From Azoarcus sp. L1K30 (GTDB lineage: Bacteria; Pseudomonadota; Gammaproteobacteria; Burkholderiales; Rhodocyclaceae): a stretch of DNA of 64,000 nt. The notes under the pieces are model-generated. The model was not told where the DNA came from and searched no databases. It saw nothing but the letters and a program-made list of their open reading frames with translations. Every line of letters starts with the position of its first letter. Positions within the stretch are counted from its first letter, which is position 1. The stretch lies in contig NZ_JAGRRD010000001.1 in NCBI RefSeq assembly GCF_018122735.1, forward strand, positions 4,771,486 through 4,835,485, read 5' to 3'. A program made the translations under genes and the position numbers. This document shows, piece after piece, positions 8,685-16,987 of this stretch.

Positions 8685-9695
8685 ATGGAAGCGGATGTTG
8701 AACGTCGTGGTGCGGGCGGCCGCGACGAAAGGGCTGGAGTGGCGGACCACAGTTTTGCGGTGGAGCTGATGCAGCATCTGGTGGTGCCGACCTTCGTGCT
8801 GGATCCGCAGGGGCGGGTGCTGATCTGGAACCGGGCCTGCGAGCGCCTGACCGGCGTCAATGCGGAGGATGTGCTAGGCACGAAGGATCACTGCTTCGCG
8901 TTCTACGACGAAAGACGTCCCTGCCTGGCTGACCTGGTGGTGGAGGGGCGTGCGGCGGAAATGGCCGCGCTATACACCAATCACGACCGCAACTCCTGCT
9001 CTGCGATCGGTTTTCATGCTGAAAACTGGTGTCGCATGCCGCGCGCCGGCTCGCGACTGTATCTGGCCGTCGATGCGGGGCCGATTTTCGACGGTGCCGG
9101 CAATCTGTTGGCGGTGGTCGAAACCCTGCGCGACATGACAGTACAGAAGGAGGCCCAGCTTCAGCTCGAGCAACTGGCGTCCAAGGATCCGCTCACCGGG
9201 CTGGCCAATCGCCGCGCCTTCGACGAGCGCCTCGAGCAGGAGTGGCAGCGCGGGTGTCGCGCCGGCGCGCTGGCGGTGGTGATGCTCGATGTCGATCATT
9301 TCAAGACCTACAACGACAACTGCGGCCACCCCGAAGGCGACACCTGCCTGCGCAGTGTGTCCTCGGTGCTGGCCGGCGTCGCCGCGCGCACCGGCGATCT
9401 CGCTGCCCGTTACGGTGGTGAAGAGTTCGTGCTGGTGTTGCCGGGTACCAACGAAGCCGGCGCGCGTGCGGTTGCCGAGCGTGTCAGGGTGGCAATCGAG
9501 GCTCTTGGCATCGCGCATCCTGCGTCGTCGGCGGCCCCGGTCGTCACCGTCAGCGTCGGCGTGGCGGTTGCCGACGCGTGGCACACGCGTGCCGCAGACC
9601 TGGTGGCGCGTGCCGACGCTGCGTTGTACCGCGCCAAGAGGCTGGGGCGAAACCGGGTCGAGGTGGACCTCGATCTCGAGCCTGCTCCGAGTTGA
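8685..9695 (+). CDS. PAS-GGDEF diguanylate cyclase
   Basis: 336-residue soluble protein that would make cyclic di-GMP from two GTP. A PAS sensor domain (about residues 25-145: LVVPTFVLDPQGRVLIWNRA...) is followed by a GGDEF domain beginning DPLTGLANRRAFDERL. The active-site motif is GGEEF at about residue 244, and an RxxD inhibitory site (RTGD) sits exactly five residues before it, so product feedback inhibition is expected. The PAS region contains several Cys (CERL, DHCFAF, PCLADL, NSCSAI, NWCRM), more than usual, which might hold a cofactor or respond to redox; this is inference. Single gene. Confidence 0.92.
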   Translation: MEADVERRGAGGRDERAGVADHSFAVELMQHLVVPTFVLDPQGRVLIWNRACERLTGVNAEDVLGTKDHCFAFYDERRPCLADLVVEGRAAEMAALYTNHDRNSCSAIGFHAENWCRMPRAGSRLYLAVDAGPIFDGAGNLLAVVETLRDMTVQKEAQLQLEQLASKDPLTGLANRRAFDERLEQEWQRGCRAGALAVVMLDVDHFKTYNDNCGHPEGDTCLRSVSSVLAGVAARTGDLAARYGGEEFVLVLPGTNEAGARAVAERVRVAIEALGIAHPASSAAPVVTVSVGVAVADAWHTRAADLVARADAALYRAKRLGRNRVEVDLDLEPAPS

Positions 9696-9714
9696 AACGC
9701 GGCGATCCGCCCGC

Positions 9715-10116
9715 TTAAGATCTGAGAACGATCAGCAGGCAGGAAATCGCTGCGGCGGTGCTCACGACGACGGCAGCCGAGAGCCATATCAGGCGTACGC
9801 GATTGGCTTCGACACGTTTCACCAGTTCGGTATTCTGATCTGCCAGCGCCTTGATCAACTCGGATGAGGCGAGCATCTGCGCGTGAAGGTCGGCCACCGT
9901 ATCTTCCGTCTTGCTCAGCCTCGATTCGAGTGGCGAGCTTGCCTCGGGGGATGTCGGGTTCGCGGTGTCCTCTTGCGCGGCGGCGTCCTTGCCGGCGGGC
10001 GATTTTCTTGCCACCGTATTCCACAGTTTTCGCGCGCCGTCGGCGACGACGGGTGCGGTGGAGATGACGTCGGCCCAGGGGACCGTCTTCAGAAGGGTGA
10101 GCCAGCCGATTGCCAT
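9715..10116 (-). CDS. Hypothetical membrane-anchored coiled-coil protein
   Basis: 133 residues. An N-terminal amphipathic stretch (WLTLLKTVPWADVISTAPVV) leads into a charged, partly disordered middle and a coiled coil (LESRLSKTEDTVADLHAQML), followed by one C-terminal membrane helix (LIWLSAAVVVSTAAAISCLL). A tail-anchored protein facing the cytoplasm is likely. The family is not one I can name. Convergent with the cyclase gene; 19 bases separate the stops. Confidence 0.6.
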   Translation of the reverse strand: MAIGWLTLLKTVPWADVISTAPVVADGARKLWNTVARKSPAGKDAAAQEDTANPTSPEASSPLESRLSKTEDTVADLHAQMLASSELIKALADQNTELVKRVEANRVRLIWLSAAVVVSTAAAISCLLIVLRS

Positions 10117-10334
10117 GAGTGCCTCCTCGGGTTCAAACCGTCAGGGACGGCGCAACAATCCAGATGCGTGTTTGGCCACGGACAAAAGTGGTTGGAGAAG
10201 TGGCGGGGATGAAATATGCTGAAAATATCAGATCCTGTTCGTGCCGATCGATTCATGCGATGGTTGCGGAAATGCTATCGCGGCGACGCTTTCGGTGTCG
10301 GCACGTGTCTTACCCATGAGAGGAGCGCATCGGA

Positions 10335-10913
10335 ATGAAAATTCAATTTGCCGTCATTGCAGTTGTCAGCGCCCTTGCCATCCAGGGTTGCGCCACCAAC
10401 ACCCAGGGGCAGAATCAGACCATTGGTGCGGTTTCCGGTGCCGTGCTCGGCGGGGTGCTGGGCAAGCAGATTGGTGGTGGCACGCGCAGCGCTGTCGTCG
10501 GGGCGGCACTTGGTGGCGCATTCGGCTACCTTGCCGGGTCGAATGTGAAGGTCACCGAGCAGGCCGACGGGTCGGTCAAACTCGATATCCCGGGGTCGGT
10601 GCTTTTCGATACCAACAGTTCGCGTATCAATCCGACTTTCCAGCAAACGCTGGACAAGATCGCCGGTACGCTCAACGAGCATCCGAACGCGACCGTGAAC
10701 GTGGTGGGTCATACCGACAGCGTAGGTTCGGACGCCTACAACCAGAAGCTGTCGCTTGACCGCGCCCTGTCGGTCACGACCTATCTGCAGGGGCGGGGCA
10801 TTTCCGGTGCCCGCCTGTCGGCGGTCGGCCAGGGCGAGTCGATGCCCATTGCCGATAATGCGACCGCAGAGGGGCGGGCGCAGAACCGCCGGGTCGAGAT
10901 GTTCGTGCGCTGA
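10335..10913 (+). CDS. OmpA-family outer-membrane lipoprotein (YiaD-like)
   Basis: 192 residues with a lipoprotein signal peptide; the likely lipidated Cys is residue 19 (AIQGC), with an unusual Gln two positions before it. Residues about 35-75 form a glycine zipper (GAVSGAVLGGVLGKQIGGG), then an OmpA C-terminal domain with the peptidoglycan-binding pattern VVGHTDSVGSDAYNQKLSLDRA and a final NRRVEMFVR. It should sit in the outer membrane and hold peptidoglycan, as YiaD-type proteins do. Ribosome site GAGAGGAGCG upstream of ATG 10335. Confidence 0.88.
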   Translation: MKIQFAVIAVVSALAIQGCATNTQGQNQTIGAVSGAVLGGVLGKQIGGGTRSAVVGAALGGAFGYLAGSNVKVTEQADGSVKLDIPGSVLFDTNSSRINPTFQQTLDKIAGTLNEHPNATVNVVGHTDSVGSDAYNQKLSLDRALSVTTYLQGRGISGARLSAVGQGESMPIADNATAEGRAQNRRVEMFVR

Positions 10914-10917
10914 TCGT

Positions 10918-11604
10918 TCAGGCGCCGCAAGGATCCTCGGGCGGAAACAAGGTCGGCGCATGGCCGGACATCCACTGCGGATACTTGGCCATGATGCGCT
11001 CGAACCGCGGGCTTGCCGTAAACGCGCTCAGCCAGCTGTGTAGCCGCGGCCAGGCCTGACCGGCAAACCAGTCGGGGTCGGTGGCGGCGAACTGTCGTAC
11101 GAAGGGTGCGATTGCCATGTCGGCGAGTGCGGGACGGCTGCCGAACAGGCATCCCGTCGATGCAAGCCGGTCTTCGAGATGCAGCAGGAAGACTGCGCCG
11201 GCGCCGCGGTGTCGCTCGGCATCCGCGCCTGGATAGCGATTCGGATACTTGTAGCGGTCGAGATGGTGCTTGAAGCCGCCCTCGCGGTTGCTGTCGTTGC
11301 ATGCGACAAGTGCCAGCATGTCCTCGAGCGTGCCTGATGACGGTGTCAGCCAGCAGTACGGGTCGCGCCAGCGTAGCGCCCACAGCATGATGTCGATGCT
11401 CTGTTCGAGCACCTGTCCATCGGGCAGGACGAGCACTGGAACCGTCGCCTTGGGTGAGGCGGCGATGAGTTCAGGCGGTTTGTCGCGTAGCTTGATTTCG
11501 CGCAGTTCGACCTGCTGGCCGCTTGCCGCAATCGCGAGGCGTGCGCGGATCGCGTACGGACAGCGGCGAAACGAATACAGCAGGGGCAGGGCGGCGCGAG
11601 TCAT
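10918..11604 (-). CDS. Glutathione S-transferase family protein
   Basis: 228 residues with an N-terminal thioredoxin-like GST domain; the motif [15 protein letters not shown] carries a CPYA active site (Cys near residue 15), and [18 protein letters not shown] holds the cis-Pro and glutathione-binding Ser. A helical C-terminal domain follows. Cys-type GSTs of this sort often act as glutathione-dependent reductases rather than conjugating enzymes (family knowledge). Its ATG overlaps the stop of trhO upstream (ATGA), so the two are co-translated. Confidence 0.85.
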   Translation of the reverse strand: MTRAALPLLYSFRRCPYAIRARLAIAASGQQVELREIKLRDKPPELIAASPKATVPVLVLPDGQVLEQSIDIMLWALRWRDPYCWLTPSSGTLEDMLALVACNDSNREGGFKHHLDRYKYPNRYPGADAERHRGAGAVFLLHLEDRLASTGCLFGSRPALADMAIAPFVRQFAATDPDWFAGQAWPRLHSWLSAFTASPRFERIMAKYPQWMSGHAPTLFPPEDPCGA

Positions 11605-12533
11605 GGTTTGGGGCGCGCAGCCTCCTCGTCGGCGCGCTTGTGCGCGGCGGCCAGGGCTTGTTGGTGGCGGCGTTCGCGCAGTTCGGCCTTGCGCTCCGGC
11701 GTCGAGTCGTAGCAGTGCGGGCAGCTCACACCGTCCTCGTAACGCTCGGAGGCCTGCTCTTCAGCGCTGAGCGGGTAGCCGCAGGCGAGGCAGCGGCCAA
11801 GGTTGCCGGGTACCAGCGCGTGGCCCACCGAGACGCGGTCGTCGAACACGAAACACTCGCCCTTCCAGCGGCTGTCGGTTTCCGGCACGGTTTCGAGGTA
11901 TTTGAGGATGCCGCCCTCGAGGTGATACACCTCGTCGAAGCCCTGCATGCGCATGAAAGCAGTGGATTTCTCGCAGCGGATCCCACCGGTGCAGAACATT
12001 GCCACCTTGGGTTTGTCGGCAAGCAGTCCGCCGGGCGCGGATTCCCGCTTCACCCAGTCGGGGAGCTCGGAAAAACTGCGGGTGTGCGGGTCGACCGCGC
12101 CTTCGAAGGTACCGATTGCCACTTCGTAGTCGTTGCGGCAATCGACCACCACCACATCGGGGTCGGCAATCAGGCGGTTCCAGTCCTGCGGCTTGACGTA
12201 CTCGCCGGCCATGCTGGTGGGCGACACGCCGTCGACGCCGAGGGTGACGATCTCGCGCTTGAGCTTCACTTTCATGCGCTGGAAGGGCATCTCGTCGGCC
12301 CACGAGGATTTGTGTTCGAGCCCGGCCAGGCGTGGATCACTGCGCAGCCAGGCGAGAACCGCCTCGATGTCGTCAGGCAGTCCGGCGATGGTGCCGTTGA
12401 TGCCTTCTTCGGCCAGCAGCAGCGTGCCCTTGACCCGATGACGATTGCAGCTCTCCAGCAGCGGGTCTCGCAGGGCGCGGAAGTCGGCGAGGCGGACGAA
12501 CTTGTACAGCGCGGCGGTCAGGAAACGGGACAT
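11601..12533 (-). CDS. trhO: tRNA uridine(34) hydroxylase TrhO (rhodanese-like, YceA)
   Basis: 310 residues. TrhO makes 5-hydroxyuridine at tRNA position 34 using oxygen. The N-terminal acylphosphatase-like part ([14 protein letters not shown]) is followed by a rhodanese domain with the loop [15 protein letters not shown]; the catalytic Cys is residue 181 and the second Cys 186. The C-terminal extension with CLACGYPLS and CPHCYD looks like a zinc-binding site. This whole layout is that of YceA/TrhO. First gene of a two-gene unit with the GST. Confidence 0.9.
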   Translation of the reverse strand: MSRFLTAALYKFVRLADFRALRDPLLESCNRHRVKGTLLLAEEGINGTIAGLPDDIEAVLAWLRSDPRLAGLEHKSSWADEMPFQRMKVKLKREIVTLGVDGVSPTSMAGEYVKPQDWNRLIADPDVVVVDCRNDYEVAIGTFEGAVDPHTRSFSELPDWVKRESAPGGLLADKPKVAMFCTGGIRCEKSTAFMRMQGFDEVYHLEGGILKYLETVPETDSRWKGECFVFDDRVSVGHALVPGNLGRCLACGYPLSAEEQASERYEDGVSCPHCYDSTPERKAELRERRHQQALAAAHKRADEEAARPKP

Positions 12534-12750
12534 GGGGTGGGCCGGGATGGAATCGCGCCGATTCTAGCCCGGAATCGGCACCGATCGATTGCTCTGCATG
12601 GCACGTTGAGGCCAGGGTTCGAAAACTCGAAATTCAGTGGAGAGGGCCGTGGTCTGCCTGGGCGTCCAGAGGCTTCCGATCCAAACGTAACAAATTTTGT
12701 GTAAAAATACTTTTCCCGAAAGATAAATCAATCAAAAGTTGATCAATTCA

Positions 12751-13599
12751 ATGAAAAAAATCGCGCTCGCCATTGCCACCGCCTTGACTGCCACCGTTGC
12801 GCATTCCGCGGTCGTCATCAGTCCCACGACCCTGACCACTACCGAGGATGGTGCGACAGCCCAATACAAGGTCGTCCTCGACAGCCCGCCAAACGCCGGT
12901 GAGACGGTGACGGTCACGCCGGCATCCGGCGATTTCACCGAAGGTACTGTGAGCGCGCCCGTACAGTTCACTGCGGCAAACTATTCGACTCCGCAATATG
13001 TCACCGTGACCCCCGGCGCTAGTGGGGATGGAAATGACGGCGACGTTAGCTACACCATCACGAACACGATTTCGTCATCGGGGGGGGCATATGCGGCGGG
13101 GCCGGCGGCTGACACCACTGTCACTAACTCGAACGTCGATGGCGTCGCGATGGTCATCGTTGATCCGAGCAGTGGTTTCTGGATTACCGAGGGGAGCACT
13201 CGGATAATCACGTTCAAGACTGGGGCTGACGTGACTCCCGGTGGCGGCAACGACGTAACCATCAACCTCACCAACAATACGCCCGGGCAGGTGACGCTGT
13301 CGGCGAACTCGGTCATCTTGTCCGCAGGTAACGGCTATTCGGCAACGGTGACAATCTCGGCGATTGACGACACGGTCATCGATGGCGATCAGGCGTTCTC
13401 GATCACGACCGCGGCTACTCTTTCCGGCGACGCCGCTTTTAACGGCGTAAATCCGCTTGATATCGAAGGCTTTGCCGGTGACAACGATGTGGCTGCCGTG
13501 GCGCCCGTTCCGACCTTGGGTGAGTGGGCGCGTATTGCCCTTGTGCTCATGCTGATGGGGATCGGCGGGCGCGCCTTCCTGCGCAGGCATCAAGGATAA
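12751..13599 (+). CDS. Secreted Calx-beta-like protein with IPTL-CTERM-type sorting tail
   Basis: 282 residues from ATG 12751 (MKKIALAIATALTATVAHSA signal peptide). Two beta-sandwich modules resembling Calx-beta (TEDGATAQYKVVLDSPP and ITEGSTRIITFKTG...AIDDTVIDGDQAF), rich in Thr, Ser, Asn, Gly, poor in charged residues. The C-terminus has VPTLGEWARIALVLML, one membrane helix and RRHQG, i.e. the IPTLxxWG-type tail that is processed by exosortase H (family knowledge); the first residue is V instead of I. No exosortase gene is in the window. AT-rich leader before the gene. Surface or matrix role inferred. Confidence 0.8.
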   Translation: MKKIALAIATALTATVAHSAVVISPTTLTTTEDGATAQYKVVLDSPPNAGETVTVTPASGDFTEGTVSAPVQFTAANYSTPQYVTVTPGASGDGNDGDVSYTITNTISSSGGAYAAGPAADTTVTNSNVDGVAMVIVDPSSGFWITEGSTRIITFKTGADVTPGGGNDVTINLTNNTPGQVTLSANSVILSAGNGYSATVTISAIDDTVIDGDQAFSITTAATLSGDAAFNGVNPLDIEGFAGDNDVAAVAPVPTLGEWARIALVLMLMGIGGRAFLRRHQG

Positions 13600-13740
13600 G
13601 TTGCTGTCTGGTGCGCGGAATGTCAGCGGCTTCATGGGGCGGGCGATCCGCGCGCGTCGCGCAGGTTTGGACGCGGGCCATTGTGCGAAGCGAGACCCGC
13701 GCCGAAAGCGCCGGAGCCACCTCCATGCTGGGCTCGTGCC

Positions 13741-14121
13741 TCACGTTTGCCAGAGCAGGCGAATGGAGAGCACGATGCTCAGAAAGCAGATGATCCAGAA
13801 TACGATGGGTGCCGCCCCGCCCTTGAACTTGACGCCTGCCATCTCGAACTCGAGCGGACCTGTGGATATTCTCAGAATGAGGGTGACGAAGAGCGCACCC
13901 AGGCCTGCCATCGGCAGCCCCACCAAGACCGGGAATTGTTCGCGGATCAGGCTCTGCCAGTAGTCACCCGGGGTCTCGTGGACCGAGGTCAGCTTCGTCA
14001 GGGCATAGGCGCCGAAGCCGATCAGAATGACAACGACGACCCAACTCGCCAAGGCCTGGAACTTGCGCGTCTGTAGATCCGTTGCTTCAAGTCCGGCGCT
14101 GTCGTTTTCGGGAGGCTGCAT
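13741..14121 (-). CDS. Hypothetical inner-membrane protein
   Basis: 126 residues with three membrane helices: ALASWVVVVILIGFGAYAL, a middle helix (VLVGLPMAGLGALFVTLIL) and a C-terminal one (VFWIICFLSIVLSIRLLW). Between the last two is a polar strand pair (FEMAGVKFKGGAAP). No known motif; stands alone on the minus strand, convergent with the IPTL-CTERM gene. Confidence 0.6.
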   Translation of the reverse strand: MQPPENDSAGLEATDLQTRKFQALASWVVVVILIGFGAYALTKLTSVHETPGDYWQSLIREQFPVLVGLPMAGLGALFVTLILRISTGPLEFEMAGVKFKGGAAPIVFWIICFLSIVLSIRLLWQT

Positions 14122-14338
14122 GGATCATCCTGGAAGTGGGGCGACGGCTGGCGCGGCCGCCGAGTCTGCAGGGCGATGTCAAGGATATCGACTGAAGTGG
14201 GCCGGATCGGGCATCCACCAGCGCCGTGACGAACGATGCCGGTAATTTGGCATGCCATTGGAGCATAGGTGGTGATGCCCGTGCTTGCCAGTATCGGCTG
14301 GGCCGCGCGCCCTCACAGGGGCGGCAGGCGCATCCATA

Positions 14339-15151
14339 TCAGAATCGCGCCCGCAAATGCCATTCGCCCGGCGCGATGTCATTGATCACGGCGGCACGCG
14401 TGGCGGCGTCGATCGCCGGATCGTCGGCCTCATGAAGCCCGCACAGCCGTAGCGCCTTGCGCACGTTGATCGAGGTGCCTAGAAATTCGTACACCACGCG
14501 CGCGCAGCACGGCATGCGCTCACCGCTGCCCGATGCACCGAGCTTGAGCCCGGTGAGGCGGGTGACCCGGTTCTTGAATGACGGAAAGAGGATGGTCTGC
14601 GTCATCTCCAGTCCGGTCAGGGATTCGTAGTCGACAAGGAAAATGCGGTCGGTCAGCAGGTGGACAAGGCCCAGGTAGCGACCGTGGAAGACCTTGCCGT
14701 GACGGGTTTCAGCCAGCCGTTCGGTGCGCTGGTAACACACGCGGTCGTCACGCCGTTCGAGGCAGACCAGGGTGCGCAGGATCTTGCCCGGGCACGCCAT
14801 CGAGGCATAGGTCTCGAAGTAGTAGCCGAGGTATTTGTCGAGCCCGCTGCTGCCCAGTTCGCGCAGGTGCGCAAGGTGCGGGGTTTCGAGTGTGTCCGGC
14901 GTGGCGGTGGCGGGCGTGACCGGGCGTACCTGTACCAGACGTTCGAACTGCGCGCTGGGCAACAGGATCTCGTGTTCCTCGACACCAAAGAACTCGCAAA
15001 AGCGCCGCAGGGTGCGGGCGGCCGGCCGGTAGCGGCCGCTCAGGTAGCGATTGAACTGCGGACGGTTGATGTCGAGCCGCCTGCAGACATCGGCGATGGA
15101 GCTGTAGTAGCCGCACAGCAGGCGCAGGTTGCGGGCGAAATCCTCGTGCAT
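14339..15151 (-). CDS. HTH (Xre-like) transcriptional regulator, divergent from amino-acid operon
   Basis: 270 residues. The N-terminus is a helix-turn-helix of the Xre/Cro fold (SIADVCRRLDINRPQFNRYLSGRYRP) followed by a helix RTLRRFCEFFGV. The rest is a roughly 200-residue domain with no motif I recognise (GKILRTLVCLERRDDRVCYQ..., several Cys), probably for ligand sensing. A ribosome site CGGAG precedes ATG 15151. It is divergent from the AGCS-aspA-ansA operon, and nested inverted repeats lie in the intergenic region, so local control of that operon and of itself is the natural inference. Confidence 0.8.
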   Translation of the reverse strand: MHEDFARNLRLLCGYYSSIADVCRRLDINRPQFNRYLSGRYRPAARTLRRFCEFFGVEEHEILLPSAQFERLVQVRPVTPATATPDTLETPHLAHLRELGSSGLDKYLGYYFETYASMACPGKILRTLVCLERRDDRVCYQRTERLAETRHGKVFHGRYLGLVHLLTDRIFLVDYESLTGLEMTQTILFPSFKNRVTRLTGLKLGASGSGERMPCCARVVYEFLGTSINVRKALRLCGLHEADDPAIDAATRAAVINDIAPGEWHLRARF

Positions 15152-15216
15152 GAAAAACTCCGTGGTGAGCGGGTAGAGGCGTGAAACCGGTGTCCAGACG
15201 GCATTATTCTGATCGA

Positions 15217-15254
15217 TGGCGCACTATGGCGCAGTATAAGCGCCAAATAGCGCT
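15217..15254. promoter_or_regulatory. Nested inverted repeat, probable operator
   Basis: TGGCGC occurs at 15217 and 15227, and its complement GCGCCA at 15240 with AGCGCT at 15249. The inner pair TGGCGC-7 nt-GCGCCA is a perfect dyad centred at 15236, and the outer pair is nearly concentric (centre 15235.5). This fits two nested or overlapping operator dyads between the HTH regulator (minus) and the symporter operon (plus). Binding by the adjacent regulator is inference. Confidence 0.6.
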
Positions 15255-15434
15255 CTAAAGTTCCATTCAGGCAAATGTTCGTCAAGCCTTCGTCTTGTTC
15301 AAATCGCATTGCCTTCCGGCAGCGAAAAACACAACGGCGGCCCAAGCCGCAGATGGAGACAGAAATGCGACACATCTATTGCCTTTCCCCCGGCATGACG
15401 TTCTGCACCCTCGATCGTAATGGAGGTGCACGCC

Positions 15435-16892
15435 ATGCTTGATCTGCTCAATGACCTGTTGTGGAGCAAAGTGCTGATCGTGGTGCTGATCGGCCTCGGC
15501 CTGTGGTTCACCATCGGCTCGCGCTTTGTCCAGTTCCGCTATTTCGGTCGCATGTTCCGCATCCTCGGTGCCAATCAGGCTTTCTCCAGGGACCAGCATG
15601 GCCACTTGAGTTCCTTTCAGGCCCTGATGCTGTCGGTGGCAGGGCGCGTCGGCGGCGGCAATATCGCCGGTGTTGCCGTTGCCATCACCGTTGGCGGGCC
15701 GGGTGCGATCTTCTGGATGTGGGTGGTGGGCCTGATCGGCATGGCCACCAGCTACTTCGAGTGCACCCTCGCCCAGGCCTACAAGAAGGCTGAACCCGAT
15801 GGCACCTACCGCGGCGGCCCCGCGCACTACATCGCCCGCGGCATGGGTGCGAAGTGGAAATGGCTGGGCGCGGTGTACTCGGTGCTGCTGCTGGTGACTT
15901 TCGGCTTCGGCTTCACTGCACTGCAGTCGTATTCGGTGGCCACCTCGTTCGAGGATGCGTTCGGCATTCCGGTGCTGGTGACCGGTGCGGCCCTCGCGCT
16001 CATCATCGGCGTGATCGTGTTCGGCGGCGTCAAGCGTATCGCCAAGGCCGCGGAAGTGCTGGTGCCGGTGATGGCGATCGGCTACCTGCTGATTGCGCTG
16101 GTCGTCATCGTGCTCAACGTCGATCAGATTCCCGCCGTGCTGACGCTGATCGTCAAGAGCGCCTTCGGCCTTGAGCCGGCAGTGGGCGGCGGTATCGGCG
16201 CAGCCATCCTGATGGGGGTGAAGCGCGGACTGTTTTCCAACGAGGCCGGTCTGGGCAGTGCGCCCAATGTGGCAGCGGTGGCCTATGTGCCGCATCCGGC
16301 CAGCCAGGGCATCGTGCAGGCCTTCTCGGTGTTCATCGACACCCTGATCCTGTGTTCCTGCACCGCCTTCATCATCCTGCTCGGTACCGTGTATGAGCCC
16401 GGTGTGTCGACCGACATCGGCGGCGTGGCGCTGACCCAGGCTTCGCTGGCCAGCCATGTCGGCGAATGGGGGCGCATCTTCGTCAGCATTGCGCTGATGC
16501 TCTTCGGCTTCACCACCATCATCTACAACTGCTATCTGGGCGAGAACAGCCTGAGCTTCTTCAGCGACGACAACCGGCCGCTGGTGACCGCGTACCGACT
16601 GGTCGCGATCGTGCTGTGCGGGTGGGGGGCGACGACTGACCTTGGCACCGTGTTCGCCTTCGCCGATGTCACGATGGGCTTCCTGGCGCTGGCCAACCTG
16701 CTGGCGCTGGCAGTGCTGTTCAAGTCCGGCCTTCGCATCATGAACGACTACGACAGGCAGATTGCCGACGGCATCGAGGAACCGGTTTTCGACGCGGCCC
16801 GCTTTGCCGACCTCAACATCGATGCGGACGCCTGGGTACTCGAACCGGCCGACGCAAGCCAGGTGCTCACGGCGCGCGTTCGCACCGCCTGA
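15435..16892 (+). CDS. Sodium:alanine/glycine symporter, AGCS family
   Basis: 485-residue inner-membrane transporter that couples amino-acid uptake to sodium. ATG 15435 is chosen because GGAGG lies 8 bases upstream; the ATG at 15420 overlaps that ribosome site. About ten or eleven membrane helices; the family signature is visible as GRVGGGNIAGVAVAITVGGPGAIFW, followed by YFECTLAQAYK and the conserved FSNEAGLGSAPNVAA. The substrate is probably a small neutral or amide amino acid; the co-transcribed aspartase and asparaginase suggest asparagine or aspartate metabolism, but AGCS proteins normally carry alanine or glycine, so specificity is open. First gene of the operon. Confidence 0.88.
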   Translation: MLDLLNDLLWSKVLIVVLIGLGLWFTIGSRFVQFRYFGRMFRILGANQAFSRDQHGHLSSFQALMLSVAGRVGGGNIAGVAVAITVGGPGAIFWMWVVGLIGMATSYFECTLAQAYKKAEPDGTYRGGPAHYIARGMGAKWKWLGAVYSVLLLVTFGFGFTALQSYSVATSFEDAFGIPVLVTGAALALIIGVIVFGGVKRIAKAAEVLVPVMAIGYLLIALVVIVLNVDQIPAVLTLIVKSAFGLEPAVGGGIGAAILMGVKRGLFSNEAGLGSAPNVAAVAYVPHPASQGIVQAFSVFIDTLILCSCTAFIILLGTVYEPGVSTDIGGVALTQASLASHVGEWGRIFVSIALMLFGFTTIIYNCYLGENSLSFFSDDNRPLVTAYRLVAIVLCGWGATTDLGTVFAFADVTMGFLALANLLALAVLFKSGLRIMNDYDRQIADGIEEPVFDAARFADLNIDADAWVLEPADASQVLTARVRTA

Positions 16893-16987
16893 GACGAACG
16901 GCTCCGCCGCGGCGGAGTCGTGCCCGAACCGATTTCGACCGGGCGCGTGCCGCCCGGTCCTCCCTCCTGCATTGGATCGATATCCGA

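Noticed and set aside
12610-12640. GGTTCGAAAACTCGAA, resembling a tRNA T-arm
   Set aside because: No acceptor stem, anticodon arm or CCA end can be built around it.
12697-12726. TTGTGT-18-AGATAA as promoter of the first IPTL-CTERM gene
   Set aside because: The -10 element is a poor match and several other AT-rich choices exist in the same leader, so I do not list it.
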